Origin: Caballeronia arvi | GTDB lineage: Bacteria; Pseudomonadota; Gammaproteobacteria; Burkholderiales; Burkholderiaceae | DNA: 64,000 nt | Reading direction: 5' to 3' | NCBI RefSeq assembly: GCF_001544695.2 | Contig: NZ_FCOM02000044.1 | Location: 1-64,000, forward strand | Shown: positions 55,799 to 63,845 of the stretch, piece by piece | Position numbering within the stretch: the stretch's first letter is position 1 | Layout: the number at the start of each line of letters is the position of its first letter | Translations under genes and position numbers: made by a program | Notes under the pieces: model-generated | What the model saw: only the letters and a program-made list of their open reading frames with translations | Told to the model about the DNA's origin: nothing | Databases searched by the model: none

Positions 55799-56245
55799 TC
55801 AGCTCTGGTCGCCCCAGAGATCATCGACCGCGCGGATCGCCAGCGAGTAGCCGTTCGCGCCGGCCCCGCAGATCACCGCGGTGGCCGCTACCGAGATCGT
55901 CGAGTGACGGTATTCCTCGGAGCGCCGGTGAATGTTCGTGATATGCACTTCCACTACCGGCCTGCGAATCAGCTTGACTGCGTCGAGTACCGGAATCCGT
56001 CCGAACGAAAACCCGGCCGGATTGATGATCAGCGCTGCGTCCTGCATGAATGCTTCCTGGATCGAGTCGATGAGCACGCTTTCGCTGTTGGTCTGACGGA
56101 ATACGCAGTCGAACCTGAGGGTCTCGGCCAGCGCGAGACAGTTCTGCTCGATGTCCTTCAGGGTGGTGCTGCCATAGAGGTGCGGCTCCCTGACGCCCAG
56201 CATGTTCAGGTTGGAGCCATTGAGAATGTAGAGTTTGCGAGTCAT
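55799..56245 (-). CDS. Second AroQ-family protein with altered active site
   Basis: A 148-residue type II dehydroquinase homologue: LNGSNLNMLGVREPHLYG keeps Arg19 and Tyr24, EVHITNIHRRSEEYRHS keeps His101 and Arg108, but at the His81 position (after INPAG) it has Phe (INPAGFSFGRIPV) and at Arg112 a Tyr. This suggests a shifted substrate or loss of activity. It is 4 bp downstream of the MHS transporter gene in a minus-strand operon opposite to IclR. Not the housekeeping enzyme. Confidence 0.82.
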   Translation of the reverse strand: MTRKLYILNGSNLNMLGVREPHLYGSTTLKDIEQNCLALAETLRFDCVFRQTNSESVLIDSIQEAFMQDAALIINPAGFSFGRIPVLDAVKLIRRPVVEVHITNIHRRSEEYRHSTISVAATAVICGAGANGYSLAIRAVDDLWGDQS

Positions 56246-56249
56246 GGTT

Positions 56250-57593
56250 TTAATGTGTAGCGCTACGTTCGAGGGCCGTGCCTTTGGTTTCCCTAGACGT
56301 CGCGATCATGATGAAGGAGAGCAGGTTCAACGAGCCGCAGACCACGACGATGGCCCACGGCGAACCATGAAAGGCGTTGAGCAGCGCCACCGCGACGATG
56401 GGCATCGGCCCGCCGGTAAGCAGGTTGGCGCCCGAGTACGACAGGGCGGAACCCGTATAGCGCGCTTCGGTCGGAAAGGACTCCGCGAACCACACCGGCT
56501 GGATGCCGCTCTGAAACTGCGTGAAGCCGAGGAAGGCGCCCATCACGGCCATCGCCATGCCGATCGAGTGCTGGTTGAGGATCGGAAAGTAGATCAGGCA
56601 GCAGACCAGCGTGCAGAACGAGCCGATGAGCAGCGCACGCTTGCGTCCGATCCGGTCGCTCAGATATCCGCCCAAGAGCGCGCCAGCGATGGCGCAGACA
56701 TTGGCGACCATCAACAACATGAAGCCGGTCTGTTTGGGTACGCCGAGGTTCTTCGTCAGATAGCTGAGCGAGAAGACCACGATCAGATAGAAGAGCGCAG
56801 CCGGGCCGCAGAAGAACAGCGTCAGGCGCAACGCAGTACGCCAGTGGAACTTGAAGACGATGCCGAGCGGATTGGCTGCGCGTGCGCCTTCGCCCTTCTT
56901 CTTGAGCGCTTCGAAGGCCGGCGTCTCGCTGACTTTCATGCGGATATAGATGCCCAGCAGCACGAGCACGAAGCTCGCGAGGAACGGGATTCTCCATCCG
57001 AAAGATTCGAAGTCGTCCGCCGAGAGCAGGGCTGACAACGCGAACAAGGCGAAATTGGCGAGGATCTGGCTGAGCGGCGAGCAGATGCCGAGCAGGCCCG
57101 AATACCACCCGCGTCGTGCAGCGGACGCATGCTCGACGGCCATCAACTGTGCGCCCGTCGATTCGCCGCCGAGCGCAAAGCCCTGGATGATGCGCAGCGA
57201 AACCAGTAGCGTCGGCGCCAGGATGCCGACTTGCTGATAGGTCGGCAGCAGTCCCATCAGGAACGACGACGCGCCCATCACCGAGACCGTGATCAGCATG
57301 AGGTTGCGGCGTCCCCAACGATCGCCGAGCATGCCGCAGATCACCGCGCCGAGCGGTCGGGCGGCCAGTCCGGCCCAGAAACTCGCCAGCGAAGCGAGCA
57401 GCGAAGCGGTCGGGTCGAGCGAAGGGAAAAACAGCTTCGGGAAGATCGTGGCCGCGACCACGCCGTACAACGCGAAGTCGAACCACTCCAGCGCCGTGCC
57501 GACGGTGGCGCCCGCCACCGCGCGACGCGCCATCGACTGAGCCTGCGCGGACCGTGTTCCCACTGAGGTGTCTGAGTCAGCAATCACTGACAT
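56250..57593 (-). CDS. MFS transporter, metabolite:H+ symporter (MHS) family
   Basis: A 447-residue carrier with 12 helices: MHS signatures TVGTALEWFDFALYGVVAAT and GMLGDRWGRRNLMLITV, and the second-half loop GYLSDRIGRKRALLIG. Relatives include the shikimate (ShiA) and dicarboxylate symporters, which fits the adjacent AroQ gene. The ATG at 57593 has an AGGAGA in front; 124 bp separate it from the divergent IclR gene, with the IclR-type dyad between. Confidence 0.9.
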   Translation of the reverse strand: MSVIADSDTSVGTRSAQAQSMARRAVAGATVGTALEWFDFALYGVVAATIFPKLFFPSLDPTASLLASLASFWAGLAARPLGAVICGMLGDRWGRRNLMLITVSVMGASSFLMGLLPTYQQVGILAPTLLVSLRIIQGFALGGESTGAQLMAVEHASAARRGWYSGLLGICSPLSQILANFALFALSALLSADDFESFGWRIPFLASFVLVLLGIYIRMKVSETPAFEALKKKGEGARAANPLGIVFKFHWRTALRLTLFFCGPAALFYLIVVFSLSYLTKNLGVPKQTGFMLLMVANVCAIAGALLGGYLSDRIGRKRALLIGSFCTLVCCLIYFPILNQHSIGMAMAVMGAFLGFTQFQSGIQPVWFAESFPTEARYTGSALSYSGANLLTGGPMPIVAVALLNAFHGSPWAIVVVCGSLNLLSFIMIATSRETKGTALERSATH

Positions 57594-57672
57594 GGTGTCT
57601 CCTGATTTTCGATGTGTTGAGTTCGTTTCTGGCGACGAACAGGTGCTATTGTTTGCCCTGCAAAAGCGGGGC

Positions 57673-57687
57673 GTTCCGCACCGGAAC
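57673..57687. promoter_or_regulatory. IclR-type operator GTTCCG-CAC-CGGAAC
   Basis: A 6-3-6 perfect dyad in the divergent MHS/IclR promoter. Its form, GTTCCGNNNCGGAAC, resembles IclR-family operators (GTTCCGCAxxxCGGAAC-like). It is 31 bp before the IclR start, fitting autorepression and control of the MHS-AroQ operon. Confidence 0.65.
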
Positions 57688-57717
57688 TGCATTTCACATC
57701 ACGAAAATTCGCCCGAC

Positions 57718-58503
57718 ATGTCGTTAAAGAACGGTCTAAGAATTCTCGATTTCCTCGCGTCGCAAGGTGAGGGCGCGGGCCTCCTGGCCATCGCCGACGC
57801 GCTGAACTTGCCTCGCAGTACGTGCCATCGTGTGCTCGCCGAACTCGTCGATAGCGGCTACGTCAGGCAGCTCGTCGATCACAGCCGCTACATCCTGACC
57901 ATGCGCATGACGTCGAACGGACTCGAATTCCTGAGTCTGACCGGCATCGCGGATATCGCCCAGCCGATCATCGAACGCGTCGCGGCTCAGACTGGCGAAC
58001 TGGCGCGCCTTTCGCTGGTCGACGGCGAAGCAATCATCTGGGTGGGCAAGGCGGACGGGCAGCGCACCGGCTTTCGCTACGATCCCGACATGGGCCAGGC
58101 GGCACGGCTCTCGTGCACGTCGACCGGACACGCGTGGCTCATGACGATGACCGATGAACAGGCAGCTGCGCTCGTGTTGAAGCAGGACTTCGGACAGCCG
58201 AACGAGTTCGGACCCAATGCGCCGACGACGCTAAAAGCGCTGCTTGGTTTCCTGCACGCTGCGCGCGTGCGCGGTTACGCGATGATCGACGAGGTGTTCG
58301 CGCCACGCATGTCCGCGGTGGCGGCACCCGTGGTCAGCGGCTCGCGCTGCGTCGGCGTCATCAGCCTGGCTGGTCCGCGGGTACGGCTGACGGCCGAGAA
58401 GATTCACGCGTACTCTGCGCTGCTGCGCGAGGCGGCCAGTGAACTGGCCCAGTTGAGCAATATGGCCGGGTTTCCGACCCGGCCGCCGCTCGGCAAGGGA
58501 TGA
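57718..58503 (+). CDS. IclR-family transcriptional regulator
   Basis: A 261-residue regulator with an N-terminal winged helix (about residues 1-65, GLLAIADALNLPRSTCHRVL) and a C-terminal GAF-like ligand domain (about 80-255). IclR members often control aromatic catabolism. The ATG at 57718 is supported by the start of family alignment; upstream in-frame sequence overlaps the operator dyad. Ligand unknown. It stands divergent from the MHS-AroQ operon and is followed by the gallate dioxygenase gene on the same strand after 225 bp. Confidence 0.9.
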   Translation: MSLKNGLRILDFLASQGEGAGLLAIADALNLPRSTCHRVLAELVDSGYVRQLVDHSRYILTMRMTSNGLEFLSLTGIADIAQPIIERVAAQTGELARLSLVDGEAIIWVGKADGQRTGFRYDPDMGQAARLSCTSTGHAWLMTMTDEQAAALVLKQDFGQPNEFGPNAPTTLKALLGFLHAARVRGYAMIDEVFAPRMSAVAAPVVSGSRCVGVISLAGPRVRLTAEKIHAYSALLREAASELAQLSNMAGFPTRPPLGKG

Positions 58504-58728
58504 GCTTTGGGGCAATTTTGCGTCCTGTTTCACGCGCCATCAGTTTTGTTTATCGGCATAACGCGTGAGCCGCTTGCGCCGATGACGCGCTCTGCCGCTT
58601 CCCATCAGGCTTCGCGGCCATCGGAACCCCATTCAGAAAGCAAAAGCTCTGGTTAACACGTAGTACCCGCTGCGCGGCCTTCCTCCTACTCTTCGGCATC
58701 AGTTTCCCGAGAGCAAGGAGCAGCGCAC

Positions 58729-60030
58729 ATGGCACGAATCATCGGAGGCATCGCCGCCTCGCATACGCCGACGATCGGTTTCGCGTTCGACAAGAACAAG
58801 CGCGACGATCCCGTCTGGGCGCCGATCTTCGAGAACTTCGCGCCGCTCGCGAACTGGCTCGCGGAGAAGCAGCCCGATGTCGTCGTGACGATCTATAACG
58901 ACCACGTCACGTCGTTCTTTTTCGATCACTACTCCGCGTTCGCGCTGGGCGTCGGCCCCGAATGGCGCGTCGCGGACGAAGGCGGCGGCGCACGCGATCT
59001 GCCGCCGGTCAAGGGTCATCCCGCGCTGGCCGCGCACATCGGCACGTCGCTGATGACCGATGAATTCGACATGTCGTTCTTCCAGAACAAGGCCCTCGAT
59101 CACGGCTGCTTCTCGCCGCTGTCGATGCTGTGCCCGCACAAGCCCGAATGGCCCATCAAGCTCGTGCCTTTGCAAATGGGCGTGCTGCAATTGCCCGTGC
59201 CGAGCGCGCGCCGATTCTTCAAGCTCGGTCAGGCGCTGCGCCGCGCCATCGAAAGCTATCCGGAAGATATCAAGGTCGCGATTCTCGCGACGGGCGGACT
59301 CTCGCATCAGGTCCATGGCGAACGTTCGGGCTTCAACAACACGCAATGGGATGCGCGCTTCCTCGATCTCTTCGAGCGCGATCCCGAGCAGCTCGCGGAC
59401 ATGACCATCGCCGAATACGCGGCGCTCGGCGGCTACGAAGGCGCCGAAGTGATCATGTGGCTCACGATGCGCGGCGCGTTGTCGAGCAATGTCGTGTGCA
59501 AGCATCGCAGCTATTACCTGCCGTCGATGGCGGGCATCGCGACCGCGATCTACGAAGGCGAGGACAGCGAGACCAAGCCCGCGATCGCCGAGCGTCATCG
59601 CCAGAAGATGGCCGTGCAGCTCACCGATGTCGAGAAGCTCGAAGGCACGTATCCGTTCTCGATCGAAACGGCCGTGCGTGCATATCGCATCAACGATTAT
59701 CTGCATCGCATGGTCGAGCCTGCGCATCGCGAGGCATTCAAGGCCGATGAAGAAGCGAGCTACGAAGCCTTCGGCCTGAGCGATGAAGAACGCGATCTCA
59801 TTCGCCGACGCGACTGGCGCGGCCTGCTTCACTACGGCGTGATCTTCTTCATGCTCGAAAAGCTCGGCGCGGTGACGGGCGTATCGAATCTGCATATCTA
59901 TGCCGCCATGCGCGGCGAAACGCTCGAAGAATTCCAGAAGACACGCAATGCACCGGGCGCGCTGTATTCGGTGGCCGGCAAGAGCGGCGGCAAGCTCGAC
60001 TGGGACAAGGCGGAAGAAGCCAAGAAGTAA
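58729..60030 (+). CDS. galA: Gallate dioxygenase-type fused extradiol dioxygenase
   Basis: A 433-residue class III extradiol dioxygenase in which a LigB-like catalytic domain (residues 1-285) is fused to a LigA-like domain (about 300-425), as in gallate dioxygenases GalA/DesB (about 420 residues) and unlike the two-subunit protocatechuate 4,5-dioxygenase. Iron ligands His12 and His59 and a Glu in GYEGAEV (237/240) are in place; His193 in GGLSHQVHG corresponds to the catalytic base. It opens the ring of gallate (or protocatechuate) using Fe(II) and O2 to a 4-oxalomesaconate-type product. Purine-rich leader AGGAG before ATG. First gene of the pathway operon. Confidence 0.92.
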   Translation: MARIIGGIAASHTPTIGFAFDKNKRDDPVWAPIFENFAPLANWLAEKQPDVVVTIYNDHVTSFFFDHYSAFALGVGPEWRVADEGGGARDLPPVKGHPALAAHIGTSLMTDEFDMSFFQNKALDHGCFSPLSMLCPHKPEWPIKLVPLQMGVLQLPVPSARRFFKLGQALRRAIESYPEDIKVAILATGGLSHQVHGERSGFNNTQWDARFLDLFERDPEQLADMTIAEYAALGGYEGAEVIMWLTMRGALSSNVVCKHRSYYLPSMAGIATAIYEGEDSETKPAIAERHRQKMAVQLTDVEKLEGTYPFSIETAVRAYRINDYLHRMVEPAHREAFKADEEASYEAFGLSDEERDLIRRRDWRGLLHYGVIFFMLEKLGAVTGVSNLHIYAAMRGETLEEFQKTRNAPGALYSVAGKSGGKLDWDKAEEAKK

Positions 60031-60061
60031 TACGACAGAGACAGGGGACAGGGGACAACAC

Positions 60062-61411
60062 ATGAACAGCGGTAAAACCATCGATATCAAGGGCTTCATC
60101 GACGAGCGGCCCATTTCCGCGTACCAGTGGCTGCTGGTCGCGCTGTGCTTTCTGGTCGTGATGGCCGACGGCATGGACGTCGCGATCATGGGCTTCGTTG
60201 CGCCATCGATCATCGCAGACTGGCATATTTCGCGGCCCGCGTTCGGGCTCGTGATGAGCGCGGCGCCGATCGGCCTCGTGATCGGCGCATTGGCGGCAGG
60301 GCCGGCTTCGGATCGCATCGGACGCAAGTGGGTGCTGATTACATCGGTGTTTCTCTTCGGCGTCTTCACGATCGCGACCGCGTTCACGAATTCGCCTGCG
60401 AGCATGGCGGCGCTGCGTCTGTTGACCGGCATCGGCCTCGGCGCCGCGATGCCCAACACGACGACGCTGCTCTCCGAATACGCGCCGCAACGCAAGCGCG
60501 CGCTGCTGATCACGGTCATGTTCACCGGCTTCAATCTAGGCTCGGCGCTGATCGGCTTCGTCGCGGGCTGGCTGATTCCGGTGCATGGCTGGCGCTCGGT
60601 GCTGATCTTCGGCGGCGCTTTGCCGCTCGCGCTGATTCCTCTGCAAATCTGGCTGCTGCCCGAATCGGCGCGTCTGCTCGCGGTGCGCGGCGCGACGTCG
60701 CAACGCATCGGCAAGGTGCTGGGCCGCGTGTGCGGCGCGCGCTTCGACGGTAACGAGACGTTCGTATCGAACGAACCGCCGTTGCCGACGAAGAAACCCA
60801 TTGGCGTGTTGTTCGCGCAAGGTTATGGCCTGATGACGGCGGCGCTGTGGGTCACGTATTTCATGGGTCTGCTCGTGATCTATCTGCTGACTGGCTGGCT
60901 GCCGACGCTGATGAAGGACGCGGGCCTCACAGTCACCGCGGCGGCGAACATCACGGCGATGTTCCAGATCGGCGGCACTATTGGCGCGATCATCGTCGGC
61001 TTCGTTATGGACAAGACGCGTCCGGCGCCGGTCATCAGCGCGGCGTATCTCGGCGGCGCGGTGTGTGTGCTCGGGCTGGCGTGGATCGGCGCGTTGTCGT
61101 CGTCGCTGGCGGTGCTCGTGTTTGCGGCGGGCTTCTGCATGAGCGGCGCGCAGACGGGGCTCAATGCGTTCGCGCCGGGACGCTATCCGACGGTTGCGCG
61201 TGCGACCGGTGTGAGCTGGATGCTTGGTATGGGGCGCTTCGGCAGTATCTTCGGTTCGGCGATTGGGGGCGCGTTGCTGGGGCTCGGTTGGGAGTTTGGT
61301 GCGATCCTCGCGATGCTTGCTGTGCCTGCGACGCTTGCGGCTGTTTCCATTCTTGTGGCGCAGCGCAGGCGGGGGGAGGAGGCCCAGGCGCGGGCTCATA
61401 TCGCGCATTAG
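60062..61411 (+). CDS. MFS transporter, aromatic acid:H+ symporter (AAHS) family
   Basis: A 449-residue carrier with 12 helices. The helix-1 DGxD motif is ADGMDVAIMGFVAPSI, the loop ASDRIGRKWV follows; both are typical of PcaK/GalT-like AAHS transporters. It follows the dioxygenase by 31 bp; the leader has a tandem ACAGGGG repeat. It probably imports gallate or protocatechuate. The end of the gene is followed by a T-rich low-complexity stretch and a 590-bp inverted-repeat element. Confidence 0.91.
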   Translation: MNSGKTIDIKGFIDERPISAYQWLLVALCFLVVMADGMDVAIMGFVAPSIIADWHISRPAFGLVMSAAPIGLVIGALAAGPASDRIGRKWVLITSVFLFGVFTIATAFTNSPASMAALRLLTGIGLGAAMPNTTTLLSEYAPQRKRALLITVMFTGFNLGSALIGFVAGWLIPVHGWRSVLIFGGALPLALIPLQIWLLPESARLLAVRGATSQRIGKVLGRVCGARFDGNETFVSNEPPLPTKKPIGVLFAQGYGLMTAALWVTYFMGLLVIYLLTGWLPTLMKDAGLTVTAAANITAMFQIGGTIGAIIVGFVMDKTRPAPVISAAYLGGAVCVLGLAWIGALSSSLAVLVFAAGFCMSGAQTGLNAFAPGRYPTVARATGVSWMLGMGRFGSIFGSAIGGALLGLGWEFGAILAMLAVPATLAAVSILVAQRRRGEEAQARAHIAH

Positions 61412-61471
61412 GGTTTTGGTTTTTTTTGGGTTTTTTGGTTTTTTTGGTTTTCGCCGGATCCCGTATTGGTG

Positions 61472-61695
61472 TTGGTTTATTAGCGTTGCCCCTCCCCGGG
61501 GCGGGGGTAACTTTCTTTGCTGCTGCAAAGAAAGTCACCAAAGAAAGCAGCTTTTCCCATCCAAAGTGCCTCACACCGGCCGCGGCACAGGCGATTGGCT
61601 GAATGGAACCCGGAGTAGCGAGTGCCCCCATGGTTGAACCGGGCTTGGATCGCACACGGTCTGACAAGCTAGTGCGCAAAGGGCACTGGTTCAGC
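61472..61695 (+). repeat. Left arm of the intergenic inverted-repeat element
   Basis: About 224 bp that recurs, inverted and imperfect, at 61831-62061. The most conserved parts are the palindromic core AACTTTCTTTGCTGCTGCAA (61509-61528), continuing AGAAAGT; CGGCCGCGGCAC near 61578; GTAGCGAGTGCCC (61614-61626) and CACGGTCTGAC near 61655. Similar GTAACTTTCTTTGCTGCTGC sequences are common between genes in Burkholderia relatives (recalled, not checked here). Confidence 0.75.
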
Positions 61696-61830
61696 ACGAA
61701 ATAGCATCGGCACAGCGCTGCGCGCTGCCGTCGAGTATGCAAGGGAAACCAACGGTGGGCGTAGCAAATATGCGCGCACACGCAAACCCGATTGACCGGT
61801 CGGCCGCGAAGCGGGCTGGAGCTTGCAAGG

Positions 61831-62061
61831 GCTGAACCAGCAAACTAAGCGGCGCGATGAGTCAGACCGTGCGCGGTCCAAGCCGCTTGAGTTTTTTGAG
61901 GGCACTCGCTACAGCGGACCACGAGAGTAGTTCTGTGCCGCGGCCGGCATGAAGTGCTCAGGCTGGGGATAGCTGTTTCTTTGGTTACTTTCTTTGCAGC
62001 AGCAAAGAAAGTGACTGCCGCCCCGCATAGGGGCAGAGCAAATAGACCACTAAGAAACCAA
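61831..62061 (-). repeat. Right arm of the intergenic inverted-repeat element
   Basis: Inverted copy of 61472-61695. It shows GGGCACTCGCTAC, GTGCCGCGGCCGGC, TTTCTTTGCAGCAGCAAAGA and CTAAGAAACCAA as complements of the left-arm blocks. The 135 bp between arms (61696-61830) show no gene. Confidence 0.75.
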
Positions 62062-62134
62062 GTTTCCCTATAGAGAAGAGAAAGCAAAGCGCGAGCTTGA
62101 AAGGAACACGAAGCAATCCAGGAGTAACGAAAAA

Positions 62135-63160
62135 ATGATCATCGACATTCACGGCCACTACACGACTGCGCCGAAGGCGCTCGAATCGTGGCGCAACCGA
62201 CAGATCGCCGGGATCAAGAATCCTTCGGAGATGCCAGCCGTATCGGAACTGAAGATCACCGACGACGAACTACGCGAATCGATCGAAGCGAATCAGCTTC
62301 GTCTGATGCACGACCGAGGTCTCGATCTCACGATCTTCAGCCCGCGTGCGAGCTTCATGGCGCATCACATCGGCGATTTCGAAGTATCGAGCACGTGGGC
62401 CGCGATCTGCAACGAGCTGTGCTTTCGTGTGAGCGAGCTGTTTCCCGACAGCTTCATTCCGGCGGCGATGTTGCCGCAAAGCCCGGGCGTCGATGTCTCG
62501 ACGTGCATCCCCGAGCTCGTGAAGTGCGTCGAGCAATACGGCAATGTCGCGATCAACCTGAATCCGGACCCGTCGGGCGGACACTGGACGAGCCCGCCGC
62601 TTTCAGACCGCTCGTGGTATCCGATATACGAGAAGATGGTCGAGTACGACATCCCCGCGATGATCCACGTGAGCACGAGCTGCAACGCGTGTTTTCATAC
62701 GACGGGCGCGCACTACCTGAACGCCGATACGACCGCGTTCATGCAGTGCCTCACGTCCGACCTCTTCCGCGATTTCCCGACGCTCAAGTTCGTGATTCCG
62801 CATGGCGGCGGCGCGGTGCCGTATCACTGGGGACGTTTCCGCGGTCTCGCGCAAGAGCTGAAGAAGCCCTTGCTGAAGGATCATTTGCTCAATAACGTGT
62901 TCTTCGATACCTGTGTGTATCACCAGCCAGGCATCGATCTGCTGACGCGCGTGATTCCCGTCGACAACATCTTGTTCGCGAGCGAGATGATCGGCGCGGT
63001 GCGCGGCATCGATCCCGAAACGGGGCATTATTTCGACGATACGAAGCGCTATGTCGAGGCAGCGAGCATCGAGCCCGAAGCGCGCTACAAGATTTACGAA
63101 GGCAACGCGCGCCGCGTGTATCCACGTCTGGATGCGGCGCTCAAAGCGAAGGGACTTTGA
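62135..63160 (+). CDS. ligJ: 4-Oxalomesaconate hydratase (amidohydrolase-fold, LigJ type)
   Basis: A 341-residue amidohydrolase-superfamily protein beginning MIIDIHGHYTTAPKALESWR, with metal ligands HGH, later His in VIPHGGGAVPYH and the C-terminal Asp/Glu (ASEMIGA). This matches LigJ, which adds water to 4-oxalomesaconate to give 4-carboxy-4-hydroxy-2-oxoadipate in the 4,5-cleavage pathway of protocatechuate/gallate. It is on the same strand as the dioxygenase and AAHS genes but separated from them by the repeat element; ligK follows after one base. Ribosome site GGAG. Confidence 0.9.
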   Translation: MIIDIHGHYTTAPKALESWRNRQIAGIKNPSEMPAVSELKITDDELRESIEANQLRLMHDRGLDLTIFSPRASFMAHHIGDFEVSSTWAAICNELCFRVSELFPDSFIPAAMLPQSPGVDVSTCIPELVKCVEQYGNVAINLNPDPSGGHWTSPPLSDRSWYPIYEKMVEYDIPAMIHVSTSCNACFHTTGAHYLNADTTAFMQCLTSDLFRDFPTLKFVIPHGGGAVPYHWGRFRGLAQELKKPLLKDHLLNNVFFDTCVYHQPGIDLLTRVIPVDNILFASEMIGAVRGIDPETGHYFDDTKRYVEAASIEPEARYKIYEGNARRVYPRLDAALKAKGL

Positions 63161-63161
63161 T

Positions 63162-63845
63162 ATGTACGAACTCGGAGTGGTGTATCGCAACATAGATCGC
63201 GCGAATGCCGATGCGGCCGCCAAGCTCGGCGCGCTCGGTTCGGCGACCGTGCACGAAGCAATGGGCCGTGTCGGCCTGATGAAGACTTATATGCGCCCGA
63301 TTTACACCGGCGCGCAGGCGAGCGGCACGGCAGTGACGGTGCTGCTGCAACCGGGCGACAACTGGATGCTGCACGTCGCGGCCGAGCAGATTCGCCCGGG
63401 CGATATCGTCGTGGCCGCATGCACGACGGACAATACCGATGGTTTCTTCGGCGACCTGCTCGCGACGAGCTTCAAGGCGCGTGGCGCGCGGGCGCTCATC
63501 ATCGACGGCGGCGTGCGCGACGTGCGCGTGCTCACGGAGATGAACTTCCCGGTCTGGAGCAAAGCGATCTCCGCGAAAGGCACGGTGAAGGCAACGCTCG
63601 GCTCGGTGAACATTCCGGTCGTGTGCGCGGGCGCGATCGTCACGCCCGGCGATGTGATCGTCGCGGATGACGATGGCGTCGTCGTGGTGCCGTCCGCATC
63701 GGCGCAGCAAGTGCTCGACAAGGCTGTCGCGCGCGAGGCGTTCGAAGAAGAGAAGCGCGCGAAGCTGGCGAGCGGCGTGCTCGGCCTCGACATGTACCAG
63801 ATGCGCGAGCCGCTCGAAAAGGCCGGCCTGCGTTATATCGACTGA
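63162..63845 (+). CDS. ligK: 4-Carboxy-4-hydroxy-2-oxoadipate aldolase (LigK/GalC type)
   Basis: A 227-residue RraA-fold aldolase that splits CHA into oxaloacetate and pyruvate with a divalent metal. Characteristic: SATVHEAMGRVGLMKTYMRP, GDNWMLHVAAEQIRPGDIVV, and GGVRDVRVLTEMNFPVWS, where Arg-Asp and the GGVRD loop bind substrate and metal. It starts one base after ligJ's stop and its own stop overlaps the next gene (TGATG). It completes the ring-cleavage pathway. Confidence 0.93.
   Translation: MYELGVVYRNIDRANADAAAKLGALGSATVHEAMGRVGLMKTYMRPIYTGAQASGTAVTVLLQPGDNWMLHVAAEQIRPGDIVVAACTTDNTDGFFGDLLATSFKARGARALIIDGGVRDVRVLTEMNFPVWSKAISAKGTVKATLGSVNIPVVCAGAIVTPGDVIVADDDGVVVVPSASAQQVLDKAVAREAFEEEKRAKLASGVLGLDMYQMREPLEKAGLRYID

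Larger units (their letters stand above)
61412..62134. other. Intergenic region with T-rich tract and inverted-repeat element
   Basis: No gene supported. It starts with a T/G-only low-complexity tract (61411-61455), which has no stem and so is not a standard terminator, and contains two inverted copies of a 225-230-bp sequence (61472-61695 and 61831-62061). The 62062-62134 segment holds the ribosome site (GGAG, 62121-62124) of the next gene. Confidence 0.7.

Noticed and set aside
58699..60801. 700-residue minus-strand open frame
   Set aside because: It is antisense to the dioxygenase and AAHS transporter genes and shows no domain.
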